Origin: an uncultured Flavobacterium sp.
Lineage (GTDB): Bacteria > Bacteroidota > Bacteroidia > Flavobacteriales > Flavobacteriaceae
NCBI GenBank assembly: GCA_946886675.1
Contig: CAMPIZ010000036.1
Location: 1 to 10,500 of the forward strand
DNA length: 10,500 nucleotides
Direction of reading: 5' to 3'
The translations under genes were made by a program, and so were the position numbers. Shown in pieces: positions 1-7,246 of the stretch; the stretch's first letter is position 1; each line of letters starts with the position of its first letter. The notes under the pieces were generated by a model. That model made no database searches and was not told the origin of the DNA. It saw only the letters and a program-made list of their open reading frames with translations.

Positions 1-2
1 GG

Positions 3-1058
3 TTACACACCTGCGGCTTCGTTTTTATTGGCCAGCTGCCCACATGCAGCATCTATATCTTTACCACGGCTGCGTCTAACTTTTGCAACTATATTGTTTC
101 TTTCCAGTGCAGCTATATAATTATCAATTACTTCGGGGTCTGCTTGCTGAAACTCCCCGTCATCAATTGGGTTATATTCAATAAGGTTTACTTTACTGGG
201 CACATATTTGCAGAATTTTACCAGGGCGTCAATATCCCTTTTAGAGTCATTTATCCCTCTCCATACTACATACTCATAAGTTATACGGCTTTTGGTTTTG
301 CTGTACCAATACTCAAGCGATTCACGCAGTTCCTTTAGCGGAAAGTTCTCGCTAAATGGCATAATCTTAGATCTTACCTCATCTACAGCGCTGTGCAACG
401 ATACAGCAAGCTTAAACTTAACGCCGTCATCTGCAAGCTTCTTTATCATTTTAGGAACTCCCGAAGTTGATACGGTTATCCTTTTAGGCGACATGCCAAG
501 CCCTTCAGGAGAAGTTATTTTATCTATGGCTTTAAGGACATTGTTATAATTCATGAGCGGTTCTCCCATACCCATAAACACAATATTAGATAATGGCCTG
601 TCAAAATAAAGCCTGCTTTCATTATCTATCGCGGCAACCTGATCATATATTTCATCAGGATTCAGGTTTCGCATGCGCTTTAACCTGGCTGTAGCACAAA
701 AATTACAGTCAAGGCTGCAACCCACCTGGCTGGATACACAGGCGGTAGTTCGTGATGATGTAGGTATAAGTACCGATTCTACTACAAGGCCATCATGCAA
801 ACGCACGGCATTTTTTACTGTACCATCACTACTTTTTTGCATTTGGTCTACCCTTATGTGGTTAATCACAAAATTATCCTCAAGCATCTGCCTGGTAGAT
901 TTTGCCACATTGGTCATATCATCAAAACTATGAGCACGTTTACTCCATAGCCATTCATATACCTGGTTCCCCCTGAATGCCTTATCACCATTTGCTACAA
1001 AAAAATCGCGAAGCTGTTCTTTTGTAAGCGCCCTTATATCTTTCTTCTCCGTTTGCAT
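3..1058 (-). CDS. rlmN: Dual-specificity rRNA/tRNA adenine-C2 methyltransferase RlmN
   Basis: Radical-SAM enzyme that methylates C2 of A2503 in 23S rRNA and, in characterised homologues, A37 of some tRNAs; cytoplasmic. The 351-residue protein has the N-terminal accessory domain (about 1-95), then the radical-SAM core. The CxxxCxxC iron-sulfur cluster motif is Cys114, Cys118 and Cys121. Cys107 in CVSSQ and Cys339 near the C-terminus match, by family alignment from memory, E. coli Cys118 (resolving) and Cys355 (methyl carrier), so all five key cysteines are present. The GMGEPLMN motif is at 163-170. Length is normal and the gene is complete, its stop lying 3 bases inside the window. The next Met (48) would delete the conserved N-terminal domain, so the start at 1058 is preferred, although a -7-like box lies only 4 nt upstream. 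It stands 45 nt downstream of the protease gene on the same strand. Confidence 0.97.
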   Translation of the reverse strand: MQTEKKDIRALTKEQLRDFFVANGDKAFRGNQVYEWLWSKRAHSFDDMTNVAKSTRQMLEDNFVINHIRVDQMQKSSDGTVKNAVRLHDGLVVESVLIPTSSRTTACVSSQVGCSLDCNFCATARLKRMRNLNPDEIYDQVAAIDNESRLYFDRPLSNIVFMGMGEPLMNYNNVLKAIDKITSPEGLGMSPKRITVSTSGVPKMIKKLADDGVKFKLAVSLHSAVDEVRSKIMPFSENFPLKELRESLEYWYSKTKSRITYEYVVWRGINDSKRDIDALVKFCKYVPSKVNLIEYNPIDDGEFQQADPEVIDNYIAALERNNIVAKVRRSRGKDIDAACGQLANKNEAAGV

Positions 1059-1062
1059 GGCG

Positions 1063-1070
1063 CAAAGGTA
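1063..1070 (-). promoter_or_regulatory. Putative -7 box for rlmN
   Basis: On the minus strand this reads TACCTTTG, a full match to the Bacteroidota -7 consensus TAnnTTTG. Only CGCC separates it from the rlmN ATG, so the transcript would begin at or beside the start codon (leaderless or nearly so). No good -33 TTG is visible at the usual spacing of about 19-21 nt, so this could be a chance match. Confidence 0.4.
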
Positions 1071-1103
1071 CTAAGTATTTGGCAAATTTTGTTTCTGCCT
1101 AAC

Positions 1104-2723
1104 TTATTCTTTTACAAGCCTGTGAGTTGCAGTAGTGTTATTAGCCGCATCTGTAAGCCTTAGGATATAAATACCATTAGGGCTCTCAGTAAGGTTTACT
1201 GTATTATCAGACGAAGTAAGCTCTCCTTTCATCACATTTTGCCCAAGAACATTGTATACCTCATATTGTAGTGAAGAAGCATTATCAAACGACACCGTAA
1301 ATACTCCGTTAGATGGATTAGGATACACGTTTATTTTATTCTTAATTTCAATTTCCTCTACACCCAGCGTAGGCATATAATAATCAAGTGTCAAAACTCC
1401 GGAGTCGTTTGGATCCAGCCAGTCTTTCAGTCTTGAAGAGGAACTAAAACCCCCTGCCCAGGAAACATCAAAACGTCCGTATGCATCAAACTGCCCGTTA
1501 CCCGATGTTCCATTACATGCTGAACCTCCTCCTAAAAGCTGTCCTATAATCCTGCCGTTGTTATCAAAAAGAGGTGATCCTGAAGATCCGCCTTCGGTAA
1601 CACCTTTTTCCCAACTTTCAATAATCCATACACTTATACCTTCAAGTGTTTGAGAAAATGGCGCATTATTATCACGTGAAACCTTCATTATATCCCCTGA
1701 CGGATGATGGATTCCAAAAGTAGATGATGGTGCAGTTGTACCTCTGTTCCAGCCTGCCCAAACCAACCCCCATTCAACAGGAAGGTCCTGGTTAAGCTCT
1801 ACTAAAATAAAATCACTCTGAGACCTGTTAGCCTTATGTGTAGCCCCACTTGTTGTCTGGTAATAGTTAAAAGAATTTGTGCTTGATGCAGTTGTAGCAC
1901 AAACCGGATTTTCACTTATCCAGTTAAAACGAAATGCCCAAAATTGAGAATCATTATCATAACAATGGTTTGCCGTAAGAAAGTATGGTGTTCCATCATT
2001 ACTTGTATTGTTTATAAGAGCTCCGGTACAAAAACCTGATCCTCCTACAAGCATCATAGCTACTGATTTCTTATTTATATCCTTTAGGCCATCTATCGTC
2101 CCGATAGTACAGTTAACATCATAATGGCAGTTGCCGGAATCATTTATACCATTAGTAGATTTCAAAAAGTCATTAGAACTTCTGTAACCATGTACAAGTT
2201 TAAATATCTCCAGCTTACCTTCTCCTTCATGCTCTTTTGGCTCATAATACTCAAGCCATATATCTTCTCCTTCAACCAACCATGTACCTAAAACCCTGTT
2301 TTCATTGTTTTGGCGGGCATCATAAGCTCCAAGCAAATCTTCCCTGTCGTTGCTGTAAAGGTATAAAGAGGCTCCCTCCGGCATGTAAAAATCACTAAAC
2401 AGGAAATTCATTGTTTTTGCTCCTTCAGAAAAGAAACGTATCCTCCATAGCCTGTCGCCATTCTCAAGCGTTTCCCAATTACCGCTGTTTTTAAGATTAT
2501 AATCTACCAAAAACTCATAGCCAAACCGGTAAGGCCTGTCTTTTTTTGTATCGTTTATTTTATCTTCATCTTTAAGCTTTGCCAAATCAAACCCGGGCAT
2601 AACAATGGGTGCAATACCCTGCAGGTTGTCATTTTCCCAGCTTGCCGGTGCTCCCTGGTTAGTAACCTGAGCCTGGCTGTATATAAAAGCAAGTAAAAGA
2701 AGTAATGTAAATTTAATTTTCAT
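1104..2723 (-). CDS. Secreted lysyl-endopeptidase-like serine protease with T9SS sorting domain
   Basis: Extracellular trypsin-fold protease resembling Achromobacter lyticus protease I (API). Order: signal peptide 1-18 (cut after SQA); propeptide about 19-190; catalytic domain about 195-440; C-terminal type A T9SS sorting domain about 463-539, opening with VYPNPSNG and ending HRLVKE. The likely triad is His253 (TANHC), Asp304 (SDFILVEL) and Ser381 (GSSGSP). Six cysteines (199, 205, 232, 254, 275, 403) match the spacing of the three API disulfides, recalled as 6-216, 12-80 and 36-58. Asp413 in DAYGR aligns with API Asp225, which sets lysine specificity. Lys188, shortly before the catalytic domain, is a candidate self-processing site. 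API His210 is replaced by Leu397, so kinetics may differ. Lys preference and export through T9SS are inferred from these matches. The gene has its own promoter region upstream and is probably monocistronic. Confidence 0.93.
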   Translation of the reverse strand: MKIKFTLLLLLAFIYSQAQVTNQGAPASWENDNLQGIAPIVMPGFDLAKLKDEDKINDTKKDRPYRFGYEFLVDYNLKNSGNWETLENGDRLWRIRFFSEGAKTMNFLFSDFYMPEGASLYLYSNDREDLLGAYDARQNNENRVLGTWLVEGEDIWLEYYEPKEHEGEGKLEIFKLVHGYRSSNDFLKSTNGINDSGNCHYDVNCTIGTIDGLKDINKKSVAMMLVGGSGFCTGALINNTSNDGTPYFLTANHCYDNDSQFWAFRFNWISENPVCATTASSTNSFNYYQTTSGATHKANRSQSDFILVELNQDLPVEWGLVWAGWNRGTTAPSSTFGIHHPSGDIMKVSRDNNAPFSQTLEGISVWIIESWEKGVTEGGSSGSPLFDNNGRIIGQLLGGGSACNGTSGNGQFDAYGRFDVSWAGGFSSSSRLKDWLDPNDSGVLTLDYYMPTLGVEEIEIKNKINVYPNPSNGVFTVSFDNASSLQYEVYNVLGQNVMKGELTSSDNTVNLTESPNGIYILRLTDAANNTTATHRLVKE

Positions 2724-2731
2724 TTTTAAAG

Positions 2732-2746
2732 TTTTAGCCGCTAAAA
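2732..2746. repeat. Perfect 15-bp inverted repeat at the protease promoter
   Basis: TTTTAGC, one central C, then GCTAAAA: two 7-bp arms forming a near-perfect dyad. It overlaps the proposed -7 box and start point of the protease gene and lies 9 bp upstream of its ATG. With a one-base centre it would not form a good RNA hairpin, so a protein-binding operator is the more natural reading. AT-rich DNA produces such dyads by chance, so the function is uncertain. Confidence 0.4.
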
Positions 2747-2772
2747 ATAAGCTATAATATTTTTTCTATCAA
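2742..2772 (-). promoter_or_regulatory. Putative promoter of the secreted protease
   Basis: On the minus strand a TTG (2770-2772) is followed after exactly 20 nt by TATTTTTA (2742-2749), close to the Bacteroidota pattern TTG / TAnnTTTG with its usual spacing. The start point would fall around 2735, giving a leader of roughly 12 nt. The -33 segment lies within a second AT-rich partial dyad (TATC-aata-GATA). Only the last base of the -7 box departs from consensus. Confidence 0.4.
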
Positions 2773-2857
2773 TAGATAAAAACTTTTTAACACCTGATGA
2801 TGATGCATGTTCATTGTTTAATGCTCCTTATTTTTTAGAGAAGTGCTTTTTAAACCT

Positions 2858-2865
2858 TAATTTTG
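2858..2865 (+). promoter_or_regulatory. Putative -7 box for the O-methyltransferase
   Basis: TAATTTTG matches TAnnTTTG in full. A near-consensus TTAG (2835-2838) lies 19 nt upstream in the -33 position. The start point would be about 2872, giving a leader of about 15 nt before the ATG at 2889. Confidence 0.45.
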
Positions 2866-2888
2866 TTTGAAACAAAAATTATTGAAAT

Positions 2889-3530
2889 ATGCATTTTATA
2901 TCAGAGGAGCTGGAAGATTATGCCGCGTTGCACAGCGCAAATGAACCAGAACTGCTTAAAACCCTGAATAAAGAAACCCACCAGAAAATTTTACAGCCAC
3001 GCATGCTTAGCGGGCATTTTCAGGGAAGGGTATTAAGCCTGCTTTCAAAACTTGTTAACCCCAGGCATATACTTGAAATAGGCACTTATACCGGCTATGC
3101 CACACTATGCATGGCTGAAGGACTGCAAAAAGACGGTACTATAGATACTCTGGACAATAATGAGGAACTTTTCGATTTCCAGCGAAAGTACTTTGATATG
3201 TCTCCCTATGGCAAGCAGATATTTCAGCATTTAGGCAATGCATTGGATATAATACCCACACTTAATAAAAAATTTGACCTGGTGTTTATTGATGCCGATA
3301 AAGAAAACTATATAAATTATTTTAATATAGTTGTACCGCTTATGAATAAAGGAGGTATTATATTATCAGATAATGTTTTATGGAGCGGTAAAGTACTGGA
3401 ACCTGTAAAGCCAAACGACAAAAGCACAAAAGTACTTCTTGAATATAATAAAATGCTTAAAGAAGATGCAAGGATAGAAACCGTGCTTTTACCCATTAGA
3501 GATGGGCTCACTGTTAGTAGGGTGATCTAG
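2889..3530 (+). CDS. SAM-dependent, cation-dependent O-methyltransferase (Methyltransf_3 family)
   Basis: Class I methyltransferase of the caffeoyl-CoA/catechol O-methyltransferase type, 213 residues, a normal length for the bacterial members. The SAM-binding glycine loop LEIGTYTGY is at 62-70. The acidic DNNEEL segment after strand 2 is at 89-94. Predicted metal ligands are Asp135 (in DADKENY) and Asp161-Asn162 (in SDNVLW). No signal peptide is visible, so it is cytoplasmic. Family members methylate catechol-type hydroxyls; the substrate here cannot be told from sequence. It is transcribed away from the protease gene, and its last 42 nt overlap the end of the PAP2 gene on the other strand. 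The C-terminal residues IRDGLTVSR are typical of the family, which supports the stop position. Confidence 0.93.
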   Translation: MHFISEELEDYAALHSANEPELLKTLNKETHQKILQPRMLSGHFQGRVLSLLSKLVNPRHILEIGTYTGYATLCMAEGLQKDGTIDTLDNNEELFDFQRKYFDMSPYGKQIFQHLGNALDIIPTLNKKFDLVFIDADKENYINYFNIVVPLMNKGGIILSDNVLWSGKVLEPVKPNDKSTKVLLEYNKMLKEDARIETVLLPIRDGLTVSRVI

Positions 3531-4103
3531 TTCTTCTTTTTCTTTAGGGAACAGTTTGTCACGCAGGTATCGGTACAACAACAGCATTAATGTAGCTGTA
3601 AGTATTCCCCATATATATCCCAGTAAAATATCTCCCGGATAATGCAACCCTAAATATATCCTGCTGTAAGCGAATATTAAAGGCCATAAAAAAATGAAAC
3701 CCATATATTTAAGGTATGGCTTTAGCACGTGATATAAAAAGAAAGCACATGCCATAGAGTTTGAGGCATGCCCTGATATAAAACTAAAAGAAAACCTGTG
3801 TTGTACAGCCCTTATTATACCTGCAATTTCAGGTTCATTACCCGGCCGCAGTCTTTGGAAACCATTTTTAAACAAATTTGTAGTCTGGTCTGTAATTGTA
3901 ATTAAAAGGGAAATCAGGATAATGATAAGCACGGCATGCTTCCACCCCAGCCTTTTAAAGGTAAGATATAATATAATGGCAAAAACTGGTATCCAGTTAA
4001 ACTGTTTTGTAATAAAAAGCCAAAATCCATCAAAAGTTTCAGTTCCCAGGGAATTAAGGTAAATAAAAACCTCCCTGTCAAGTTCCAGAAGCCATTCGAT
4101 CAT
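3489..4103 (-). CDS. PAP2-family membrane phosphatase
   Basis: Inner-membrane phosphatase of the type 2 phosphatidic acid phosphatase superfamily, whose bacterial members dephosphorylate undecaprenyl diphosphate, phosphatidylglycerol phosphate or lipid A; the substrate is not determinable here. All three motifs are visible in 204 residues: K-x6-RP (Lys79 to Arg86-Pro87), ISGH at 109-112 in place of the common PSGH with predicted acid/base His112, and SR-x5-H-x3-D (Ser147-Arg148, nucleophile His154, Asp158). About five or six hydrophobic segments surround them, and the tail 182-204 is charged and hydrophilic. It starts 4 nt after the tatA stop codon, so the two are very likely co-transcribed. 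Its 3' end runs 42 nt into the opposing methyltransferase gene. Confidence 0.93.
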   Translation of the reverse strand: MIEWLLELDREVFIYLNSLGTETFDGFWLFITKQFNWIPVFAIILYLTFKRLGWKHAVLIIILISLLITITDQTTNLFKNGFQRLRPGNEPEIAGIIRAVQHRFSFSFISGHASNSMACAFFLYHVLKPYLKYMGFIFLWPLIFAYSRIYLGLHYPGDILLGYIWGILTATLMLLLYRYLRDKLFPKEKEELDHPTNSEPISNG

Positions 4104-4107
4104 AGTT

Positions 4108-4401
4108 CTATCTTATTCTTTTTATAGGGCCGGACATATCATCTATATCTTCTCTTACCTTGTCAATTTCCTGATTAATATCTTTAGCCATATTATCAGT
4201 ACCTATATCTGTAAAAGTTTTCTTTATACCATCAACATCGGCGCTACGGTGAATTTCACCTTTAATATCGTTTGTTGCATTTTTAAGCTGCTGGAAACCC
4301 TTGCCCAGCGTTCTTGCTATTTCCGGAATTTTATCAGAACCGAAAAGCATCAGCACTATCAGAATGATAACGAAAAATTCTCCTCCTCCTATTCCAAACA
4401 T
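4108..4401 (-). CDS. tatA: Twin-arginine translocase subunit, TatA/E family
   Basis: Inner-membrane component of the Tat pathway, which exports folded proteins; TatA oligomers form the translocation zone with TatC. The 97-residue protein shows one N-terminal membrane helix (about 7-20), the conserved Phe20-Gly21 hinge, then an amphipathic helix with KIPEIARTLGKG (24-35) and an acidic, charged C-terminal tail. Residue 8 is Glu, as in E. coli TatB, where TatA has Gln; the FG hinge and short length favour TatA. It may serve as a single TatA/B-type subunit. No tatC is present in this window. It appears to be the first gene of a two-gene unit with the PAP2 phosphatase 4 nt downstream. Confidence 0.92.
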   Translation of the reverse strand: MFGIGGGEFFVIILIVLMLFGSDKIPEIARTLGKGFQQLKNATNDIKGEIHRSADVDGIKKTFTDIGTDNMAKDINQEIDKVREDIDDMSGPIKRIR

Positions 4402-4420
4402 AATCTAAAATTTATTACTA

Positions 4421-4428
4421 CAAATGTA
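4421..4428 (-). promoter_or_regulatory. Putative -7 box for the tatA-PAP2 unit
   Basis: The minus strand reads TACATTTG, a full match to TAnnTTTG, placed so that transcription would start about 14 nt before the tatA ATG at 4401. The -33 element is weak. It lies in the 83-bp gap after the M1 peptidase gene; I see no clear hairpin terminator in that gap, so read-through from the upstream operon is possible. Confidence 0.5.
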
Positions 4429-4484
4429 ATTATATTTACGTTGCCAGCACTTGTAAAGATGTGTCTTTGTGATAATTTAACGAA

Positions 4485-6716
4485 TTACCTTCCTTCAAAA
4501 CTCTCAAACTTTGATTTTACCTCATCCTGCGGCCATACATTGTTTGATGTATCAACATCAGAAGTCTGCAGTTTTGGATCAACCATAATCTTCTTAACAG
4601 GCTTTTCTGTAGCAAAAACCCTCGAAGCGGTCTGGTTATTTTTTCTCCATATCTGCACAGGGAAGGTATAGTTTTCCGCAGTGCCGTCTTCAAAAGTAAG
4701 CTCTACCAATATAGGCATAAGCATTTCTCCCGGTTTATTAAAAATTACCTCATAAAAATACTGAGGCTGTTTTAGCGCTGACCGCTCCTGCGCAGAAAAA
4801 TGTTCATTAAGATATTCATCAAGCAGTTTCAGGTCTTCAGTCGTTTTAATTTTCTTATGTTTTTCTGCAACCATATAGATAAATGGGCCGGCATCCTGAT
4901 TAAATCTGCCTCTTCTTACGGTATAATCTTTCATATCCTCCGGCTTCTCTTCGGTTACATAATATTCTTTCACATCCTGTATACCTATATCCACATAGTC
5001 AGTAGAATAAAACCAGCCTCTCCAAAACCAGTCTAAATCTACTGCTGAGGCATCTTCCATAGTCCTGAAGAAATCTTCCGGGGTTGGATGTTTAAACTTC
5101 CAGCGGTTGGCATATGTTTTAAACGCATAGTCAAACAACTCCCTGCCAATAATAACTTCGCGCAGTATATTTAATCCTGTTGCAGGTTTAGCATAAGCAT
5201 TGGCACCAAACTGATGAATGGATTCTGAGTTTGTCATTATTGGTTCTAAGAAACGCTGTTCCCCATCCATGTATGGAACAATTTTATGAGCCGGCCCTCT
5301 TTGTGAAGGATAATCGGCTGACATCTCCTGTTCCGTAAGATATTGTAAGAAAGTGTTTAAGCCTTCGTCCATCCAGGTCCACTGCCGCTCATCAGAATTA
5401 ACGATCATTGGGAAGAAATTATGGCCCACCTCATGTATTATTACACTGGTCATGCCATATTTTATTCTTTCACTTATAAATCCGTTCTCATCAGGACGTC
5501 CATAATTCCAGCAAATCATAGGATACTCCATACCCTGGTCTTCTGCCGAAATAGATACCGCTTTAGGATAAGGATAATCAAATGTATACTTAGAATAAGT
5601 CTTTAGTGTATGTGCTACTGTACGGGTAGAACGGTCACCCCATAACGGATTACTTTCTTTAGGATAAAGTGAAATAGCCATAGCTGTTCTTTCTGAAAGC
5701 TGTACAGCCATAGCATCATAAATAAACTTACGAGAAGTAGAAAAAGCAAAATCCCTTACATTTTGAGCTTTAAATTTCCAGGTTTTCTTTTTAGTGCTGA
5801 AATTTTTCTCTGCCTGTTCTGCCTCTTCCTGTGTTACAACAACTACAGGATTATCAAAAGATTTTGTGGCACGTTCATAACGCTTAAGCTGCTCTGCGGT
5901 AAAAACTTCAGCCCTGTTAGCAAGTTCTCCCGTAGCCTCCATAATATGATCTGCAGGAACAGTGATATTTACTTCAAAATTTCCAAACGGGAGTGCGAAT
6001 TCCCCAGCTCCCCAAAACTGCATATTTTGCCAGCCTTCCACATCATTATATACAGCCATTCGCGGATAAAACTGGGCTACTACATAAAGATTGTTGTTAT
6101 CCTTATCAAAATGCTCGTAGCCAGAGCGTCCGCCAATTTTTCTGTAATTATTGATGTTATACCACCATTTTATAGAAAATGATATCTTTTCTCCCGATTT
6201 TAATGGTTGCGGCAGGTTAATGCGCATCATGGTATTATTGATAACATAATCCATTTGCCTGCCTTTTGCATCTTTTACATATTCTATATTAAAGCCTCCA
6301 TCAAAACCTTCTTCCATAAAGTTTCTGGAAAAATTATCCGGCAGGTAAGCTTTATTCATTTGCTGGCTTTCTATAAGTGGAGTTTGCGACGTCCTGGACC
6401 TTCTGTTCTGGTCCAACTGTACCCAAAGGTATTCCAGCTGCTCCGGAGCATTATTATGATAAGTTATGGTCTCAGCGCCATAAAGTCTTGTATTTTTATC
6501 ATCCAGTTCAACATCAATCTTATAGTCGGCCTGCTGTTGGTAATAAGCAGGACCCGGTGCGCCTGATGCAGTACGAAACATATTGGGCGTAGCCATAAGA
6601 TCATACATCTGGCTAAACCTGTTATTGTCAGTATGGCCCTTTTCTTTAGCAGGCTCATTTTGTGCAAATAATTGTAATGAAGCCAATATGGCTATAAAAC
6701 AAATAGATTTTTTCAT
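4485..6716 (-). CDS. Exported M1-family zinc aminopeptidase
   Basis: Gluzincin metallopeptidase of family M1, 743 residues. A signal peptide (1-18, cut before QNEP) points to the periplasm or envelope; no T9SS sorting domain is seen at the C-terminus. The N-terminal beta domain (about 60-300) leads into the catalytic domain. Zinc site: HEVGH at 428-432 and Glu451 in WMDEGLN, giving HExxH-x18-E. GMEYP at 395-399 replaces the aminopeptidase GAMEN motif, and Tyr508 is the likely transition-state tyrosine. The C-terminal ERAP1-like helical domain of the large M1 enzymes is not evident; a shorter beta-rich end is present instead (about 650-715). The natural substrates are unknown. The start codon lies 3 nt after the DUF6702-like gene, so they are probably translated from one message. 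It is the last gene of the run that starts at 9600. Confidence 0.95.
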   Translation of the reverse strand: MKKSICFIAILASLQLFAQNEPAKEKGHTDNNRFSQMYDLMATPNMFRTASGAPGPAYYQQQADYKIDVELDDKNTRLYGAETITYHNNAPEQLEYLWVQLDQNRRSRTSQTPLIESQQMNKAYLPDNFSRNFMEEGFDGGFNIEYVKDAKGRQMDYVINNTMMRINLPQPLKSGEKISFSIKWWYNINNYRKIGGRSGYEHFDKDNNNLYVVAQFYPRMAVYNDVEGWQNMQFWGAGEFALPFGNFEVNITVPADHIMEATGELANRAEVFTAEQLKRYERATKSFDNPVVVVTQEEAEQAEKNFSTKKKTWKFKAQNVRDFAFSTSRKFIYDAMAVQLSERTAMAISLYPKESNPLWGDRSTRTVAHTLKTYSKYTFDYPYPKAVSISAEDQGMEYPMICWNYGRPDENGFISERIKYGMTSVIIHEVGHNFFPMIVNSDERQWTWMDEGLNTFLQYLTEQEMSADYPSQRGPAHKIVPYMDGEQRFLEPIMTNSESIHQFGANAYAKPATGLNILREVIIGRELFDYAFKTYANRWKFKHPTPEDFFRTMEDASAVDLDWFWRGWFYSTDYVDIGIQDVKEYYVTEEKPEDMKDYTVRRGRFNQDAGPFIYMVAEKHKKIKTTEDLKLLDEYLNEHFSAQERSALKQPQYFYEVIFNKPGEMLMPILVELTFEDGTAENYTFPVQIWRKNNQTASRVFATEKPVKKIMVDPKLQTSDVDTSNNVWPQDEVKSKFESFEGR

Positions 6717-6719
6717 GAT

Positions 6720-7223
6720 TTAAAATTGTAAGCTTCCCGCAGGTTCACTATTAGTAAGCAAAAGGCTCTTTTTGTTACTTTTAATTTTTGCATTTATAAT
6801 ATTTTGCTGATCCCTTTGGGTCTCAAAAAGGATACTGTTTTTTACCGTAAGTGAATTTACCTTCCCTTTGGCTTCTGTAGTAAAATAGCAGATCAGTGTA
6901 TTATCTTCTGCTTCGCGCCCTAAAAATTTTAAGGATTTGTGTTTTCCGTTTATACTTATCTGAAATTTTTCTGCAAAATATTCTTTAAGGTAATCATCTG
7001 TCTCCTTAATCTCTTTTGAAGTACACAAGTAAAACTGCCTGTTATACTTTTGAGAAAGTTCGGCATCAAGATCATCTATAAATATGCGTGCTGTAACCTG
7101 AAGCTGTTTTTTTGCCGCTATATGCTCCATCTTAAAAACTGCCACATAATATTCATGCATGGCAGCACCACTAATGGTACCAGCCAAAACAAAAAGGAAC
7201 ATAAAACGCATTATAGCCTTCAT
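6720..7223 (-). CDS. Exported DUF6702-like protein
   Basis: Small exported protein of 167 residues and unknown function. The hydrophobic N-terminus ends with SGAA before MHEYY, giving a mature protein that begins near residue 22. The mature start HEYYVAVFKMEH and the segment RIFIDDLDAEL (46-56) resemble the Bacteroidota family DUF6702, members of which I recall next to M1 peptidases; the assignment is from memory. Predicted structure is mostly beta with one helical stretch (about 68-92). Cys77 and Cys112 are the only cysteines in the mature part. It lies 23 nt after the gene upstream and 3 nt before the M1 peptidase gene, suggesting a role linked to that enzyme. Met5 (codon at 7209-7211) is an alternative start that would move the start codon away from a -7-like box. 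Confidence 0.85.
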   Translation of the reverse strand: MKAIMRFMFLFVLAGTISGAAMHEYYVAVFKMEHIAAKKQLQVTARIFIDDLDAELSQKYNRQFYLCTSKEIKETDDYLKEYFAEKFQISINGKHKSLKFLGREAEDNTLICYFTTEAKGKVNSLTVKNSILFETQRDQQNIINAKIKSNKKSLLLTNSEPAGSLQF

Positions 7224-7227
7224 GTTC

Positions 7228-7235
7228 CAAATGTA
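7228..7235 (-). promoter_or_regulatory. Possible internal -7 box before the DUF6702-like gene
   Basis: The minus strand reads TACATTTG, a full TAnnTTTG match, in the 23-nt gap between two genes of the run. It ends 4 nt before the first ATG and 16 nt before the second in-frame ATG (Met5). No TTG is visible at -33, so it may be only a weak internal promoter or chance. Confidence 0.3.
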
Positions 7236-7246
7236 GTAAAACTTAT

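Noticed and set aside
292..933. Plus-strand frames opposite rlmN
   Set aside because: Antisense shadows of a well-conserved gene, with no promoter or recognisable domain.
2796..2806. GATGATGATG run upstream of the methyltransferase gene as a microsatellite
   Set aside because: Three units only; too short to mean anything.
5763..6566. Plus-strand reading frames of 119-139 residues opposite the M1 peptidase gene
   Set aside because: They lie antisense to a clear enzyme with intact motifs, are rich in Ile, Phe, Cys and Ser as expected of antisense AT-rich codons, and match no family I know.
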